This document shows, piece after piece, positions 7,162 to 8,203 of a stretch of DNA of 8,203 nucleotides. The number at the start of each line of letters is the position of its first letter. Position 1 is the first letter of the stretch. The position numbers were made by a program, and so were the translations under genes. A model generated the notes under the pieces. That model was not told the DNA's origin. It saw only the letters and a list, made by a program, of their open reading frames with translations, and searched no databases. The stretch is from Prevotella sp. UBA3288 (lineage in GTDB: Bacteria; Bacteroidota; Bacteroidia; Bacteroidales; Bacteroidaceae), in contig DETM01000005.1 of assembly GCA_002361655.1 (NCBI GenBank), forward strand, positions 12,249 through 20,451, read 5' to 3'.

Positions 7162-7882
7162 CTTCATAGCCGTCATCGACGGCTCCACCTCGAAGACCGA
7201 CCGCCGCTACAGTTTCTTCAACAGCAACGGCCGCTATGCCATGCTGCTCATCGAGACATACCTGAAGAAAGCCCCCAAGGACATCACCTGCGAGGCCTTC
7301 TGCCGGGAGATTACCCGCCGGTTCCGCAAGGAATACAAAAGGGCGCTGCTGCCACACCTGACGGAGCACCCCGAGGACCGTCTGACCGCCTCGTGCATCA
7401 TCTTCAGCCGCGTCAGCCGACAGATATGGATGATCGGCGACTGCCAGTGCATCGTAGGCAGTGAATACTACGACAATCCCAAACCTTACGAACAGGAACT
7501 GGCACAGCAACGCGCCGCCATCATCAAGGCCAGCCCGGAGCCCCACGACCACTTCCTGGAAGACGATACCGCCCGCGCCGCCATCATACCCCGCATGAAG
7601 GAGACCATGAAGCAGCAGAATGTCACCTATGCCGTCGTCGACGGCTTCCCCATTCCCATGCAGCACGTGCGCATCATCACCCTCGACTTCCGCCCCTGGC
7701 AGATCGTACTGGCCTCCGATGGCTACCCTTTCCTCTGTCCGACCCTCGAAGCCTCAGAGGCCCGACTGGCAGAACAGCGCACCGCCGACCCACTGAACAT
7801 CGGCGACTTTAAAGCCACGAAAGCCTTCAAGACAGGCAACAATTCCTTCGACGACAGAGCATACATCAGATTTAAGGCATAA
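7085..7882 (+). CDS. PP2C-like Ser/Thr protein phosphatase family protein
   Basis: The 265-residue product has the spaced Asp motifs of the metal-dependent PP2C (PPM) fold. They are SEDG (E18, D19), AVIDGSTS with D32-G33, TASCIIF (residues 101-107), WMIGDCQ with G118-D119, VLASDGYPFL with D212-G213, and FDDRAYIRF with D256-D257. In PP2C enzymes the Asp of DG, the Asp of SDG and the last Asp bind the two Mg/Mn ions that hydrolyse phosphoserine or phosphothreonine. All three are present, so activity is plausible. The usual GDS or GDR block is GDC here, and overall similarity looks remote. There is no signal peptide or membrane segment, so it should be cytoplasmic. The start at 7085 is forced: the next Met (residue 53) would remove the first two metal motifs. 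It therefore overlaps the YgiQ-family gene by 77 nt. It closes the operon; its substrate is unknown. Confidence 0.78.
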   Translation: MEIIEQTIVPKDPTRKSEDGIVVTPDFIAVIDGSTSKTDRRYSFFNSNGRYAMLLIETYLKKAPKDITCEAFCREITRRFRKEYKRALLPHLTEHPEDRLTASCIIFSRVSRQIWMIGDCQCIVGSEYYDNPKPYEQELAQQRAAIIKASPEPHDHFLEDDTARAAIIPRMKETMKQQNVTYAVVDGFPIPMQHVRIITLDFRPWQIVLASDGYPFLCPTLEASEARLAEQRTADPLNIGDFKATKAFKTGNNSFDDRAYIRFKA

Positions 7883-7885
7883 AAA

Positions 7886-7917
7886 TTTGGAAATGTCGGG
7901 GAAATTGATTACCTTTG
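7886..7917 (+). promoter_or_regulatory. Bacteroidota-type promoter for tRNA-Arg
   Basis: TTTG at 7886-7889 and TACCTTTG at 7910-7917 are separated by 20 bp, an exact match to the phylum's promoter consensus (TTTG, 19-21 bp, TAnnTTTG). Transcription would begin about 7924, leaving a 5' leader of some 17 nt before the tRNA. It begins only 4 bp after the stop of the phosphatase gene. Confidence 0.8.
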
Positions 7918-7940
7918 CACCCGATTTCCAAAAAGGTGGA

Positions 7941-8014
7941 GGTTCCGTAGCTCAGTTGGATAGAGCAACAGCCTTCTAAGCTGTGGGTCTCGGGTTCGAA
8001 TCCCGACGGAATCA
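7941..8014 (+). tRNA. tRNA-Arg (anticodon TCT)
   Basis: A complete 74-nt cloverleaf is present. The acceptor stem is 7941-7947 with 8007-8013 (seven pairs, one G-U), and the D arm is GCTC/GAGC at 7950-7953 and 7963-7966. The anticodon stem is ACAGC/GCTGT with loop CTTCTAA (7973-7979) and anticodon TCT at 7975-7977. The T arm is TCGGG/CCCGA with loop TTCGAAT. The discriminator base at 8014 is A. CCA is not encoded (the next bases are CA, then ATTG), so it must be added enzymatically. It reads the AGA codon (and AGG by wobble), which is scarce in this GC-rich coding sequence. It has its own promoter. Confidence 0.97.
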
Positions 8015-8019
8015 CAATT

Positions 8020-8071
8020 GCAGAAGCCCCAACTTCACTTGGAACGCAGAAGCCCCCAACTTCACTTGGAA
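8020..8071 (+). repeat. Two-copy tandem direct repeat between tRNA-Arg and glyA
   Basis: Copy 1 spans 8020-8044 (25 nt) and copy 2 spans 8046-8071 (26 nt), separated by a single C. They are identical except for one extra C in the CCCC run of copy 2. Each begins GCAGAAGCCCC and ends CAACTTCACTTGGAA. Each unit holds short inverted arms (GAAG/CTTC, or CCAA/TTGG) that could form only weak hairpins. There is no T-run, so it is not a classical terminator. It does not resemble the tRNA 3' end. Its function is unknown. Confidence 0.9.
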
Positions 8072-8111
8072 GATGGCAAACTAAACACTTTTACATAAAC
8101 AAAGCCAAACA

Positions 8112-8203
8112 ATGAAAAGAGACAACACGGTTTTTGAGTTGATCGAGAAAGAGCATCAGCGCCAGTTGAAAGGCATCGAACTGATTGCCAGTGAGAACTT
8201 TGT
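8112..8203 (+). CDS. glyA: Serine hydroxymethyltransferase, first 30 codons only
   Basis: This PLP-dependent cytoplasmic enzyme interconverts serine and glycine while charging tetrahydrofolate with a one-carbon unit. Only residues 1-30 (plus 2 nt) are inside the window, but they contain the characteristic N-terminal block: [25 protein letters not shown], matching the family's pattern of F-x-L-I-x-x-E-x-x-R-Q and then I-x-L-I-A-S-E-N-F. The start ATG at 8112 follows an A-rich leader (ACAAAGCCAAACA) with no Shine-Dalgarno sequence, as elsewhere in this window. I saw no exact TAnnTTTG box in the 97 bp between the tRNA and this gene. The gene continues beyond the right edge. Confidence 0.9.
   Translation, partial: MKRDNTVFELIEKEHQRQLKGIELIASENF

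Noticed and set aside
8020..8071. CRISPR array or tRNA-associated attachment site
   Set aside because: Two copies with only one base between them leave no spacers, and the repeat does not match the tRNA 3' end. No cas or integrase gene is present in the window.

Overview
The window looks like chromosomal DNA from a Bacteroidota bacterium of the order Bacteroidales, most likely a Prevotella-type organism. The evidence is threefold. Intergenic regions carry the Bacteroidota promoter form (-33 TTTG, spacer of 19-20, -7 TAnnTTTG). Most genes lack a Shine-Dalgarno sequence and have A-rich leaders. The gene content also fits: a long PPi-type phosphofructokinase, a golvesin-domain amidase-like secreted protein and a YgiQ-family radical SAM protein. 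The species assignment is inference. Base composition is fairly GC-rich in coding DNA and AT-rich between genes.

Layout. Positions 1-1429 (minus strand) hold most of pfp, the pyrophosphate-dependent phosphofructokinase, with its C-terminus cut off by the left edge. A 163-bp AT-rich divergent region (1430-1592) holds one promoter for each side. From 1593 to 7882 six plus-strand genes are packed with almost no space between them: an 89-aa protein of unknown function, a short PlsC-type acyltransferase, a secreted 850-aa amidase-like/golvesin/Fn3-like protein, a 107-aa protein of unknown function, a YgiQ-family radical SAM protein, and a PP2C-like phosphatase. The junctions are 0 nt, 8-nt overlap, 2-nt gap, 20-nt overlap and 77-nt overlap, so this is very probably one operon with coupled translation, driven from the promoter at 1533-1563.

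After the operon, a near-perfect Bacteroidota promoter drives a tRNA-Arg(UCU) gene (7941-8014). A two-copy tandem repeat (8020-8071) follows, and then the first 30 codons of glyA (serine hydroxymethyltransferase), cut by the right edge.

How the genes work together: pfp, tRNA-Arg and glyA are independent housekeeping genes. In the operon, the acyltransferase (membrane lipid) and the secreted amidase-like protein (cell wall or polysaccharide) suggest an envelope theme. The YgiQ-like protein and the phosphatase have no clear biochemical link to these. The window is mostly ordinary core genome. The less usual points are the golvesin domain nested inside an amidase catalytic domain, the 77-nt overlap that includes catalytic-motif codons of the phosphatase, two uncharacterised small proteins, and the tandem repeat between tRNA-Arg and glyA. 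I found no mobile element, CRISPR array or defence system.
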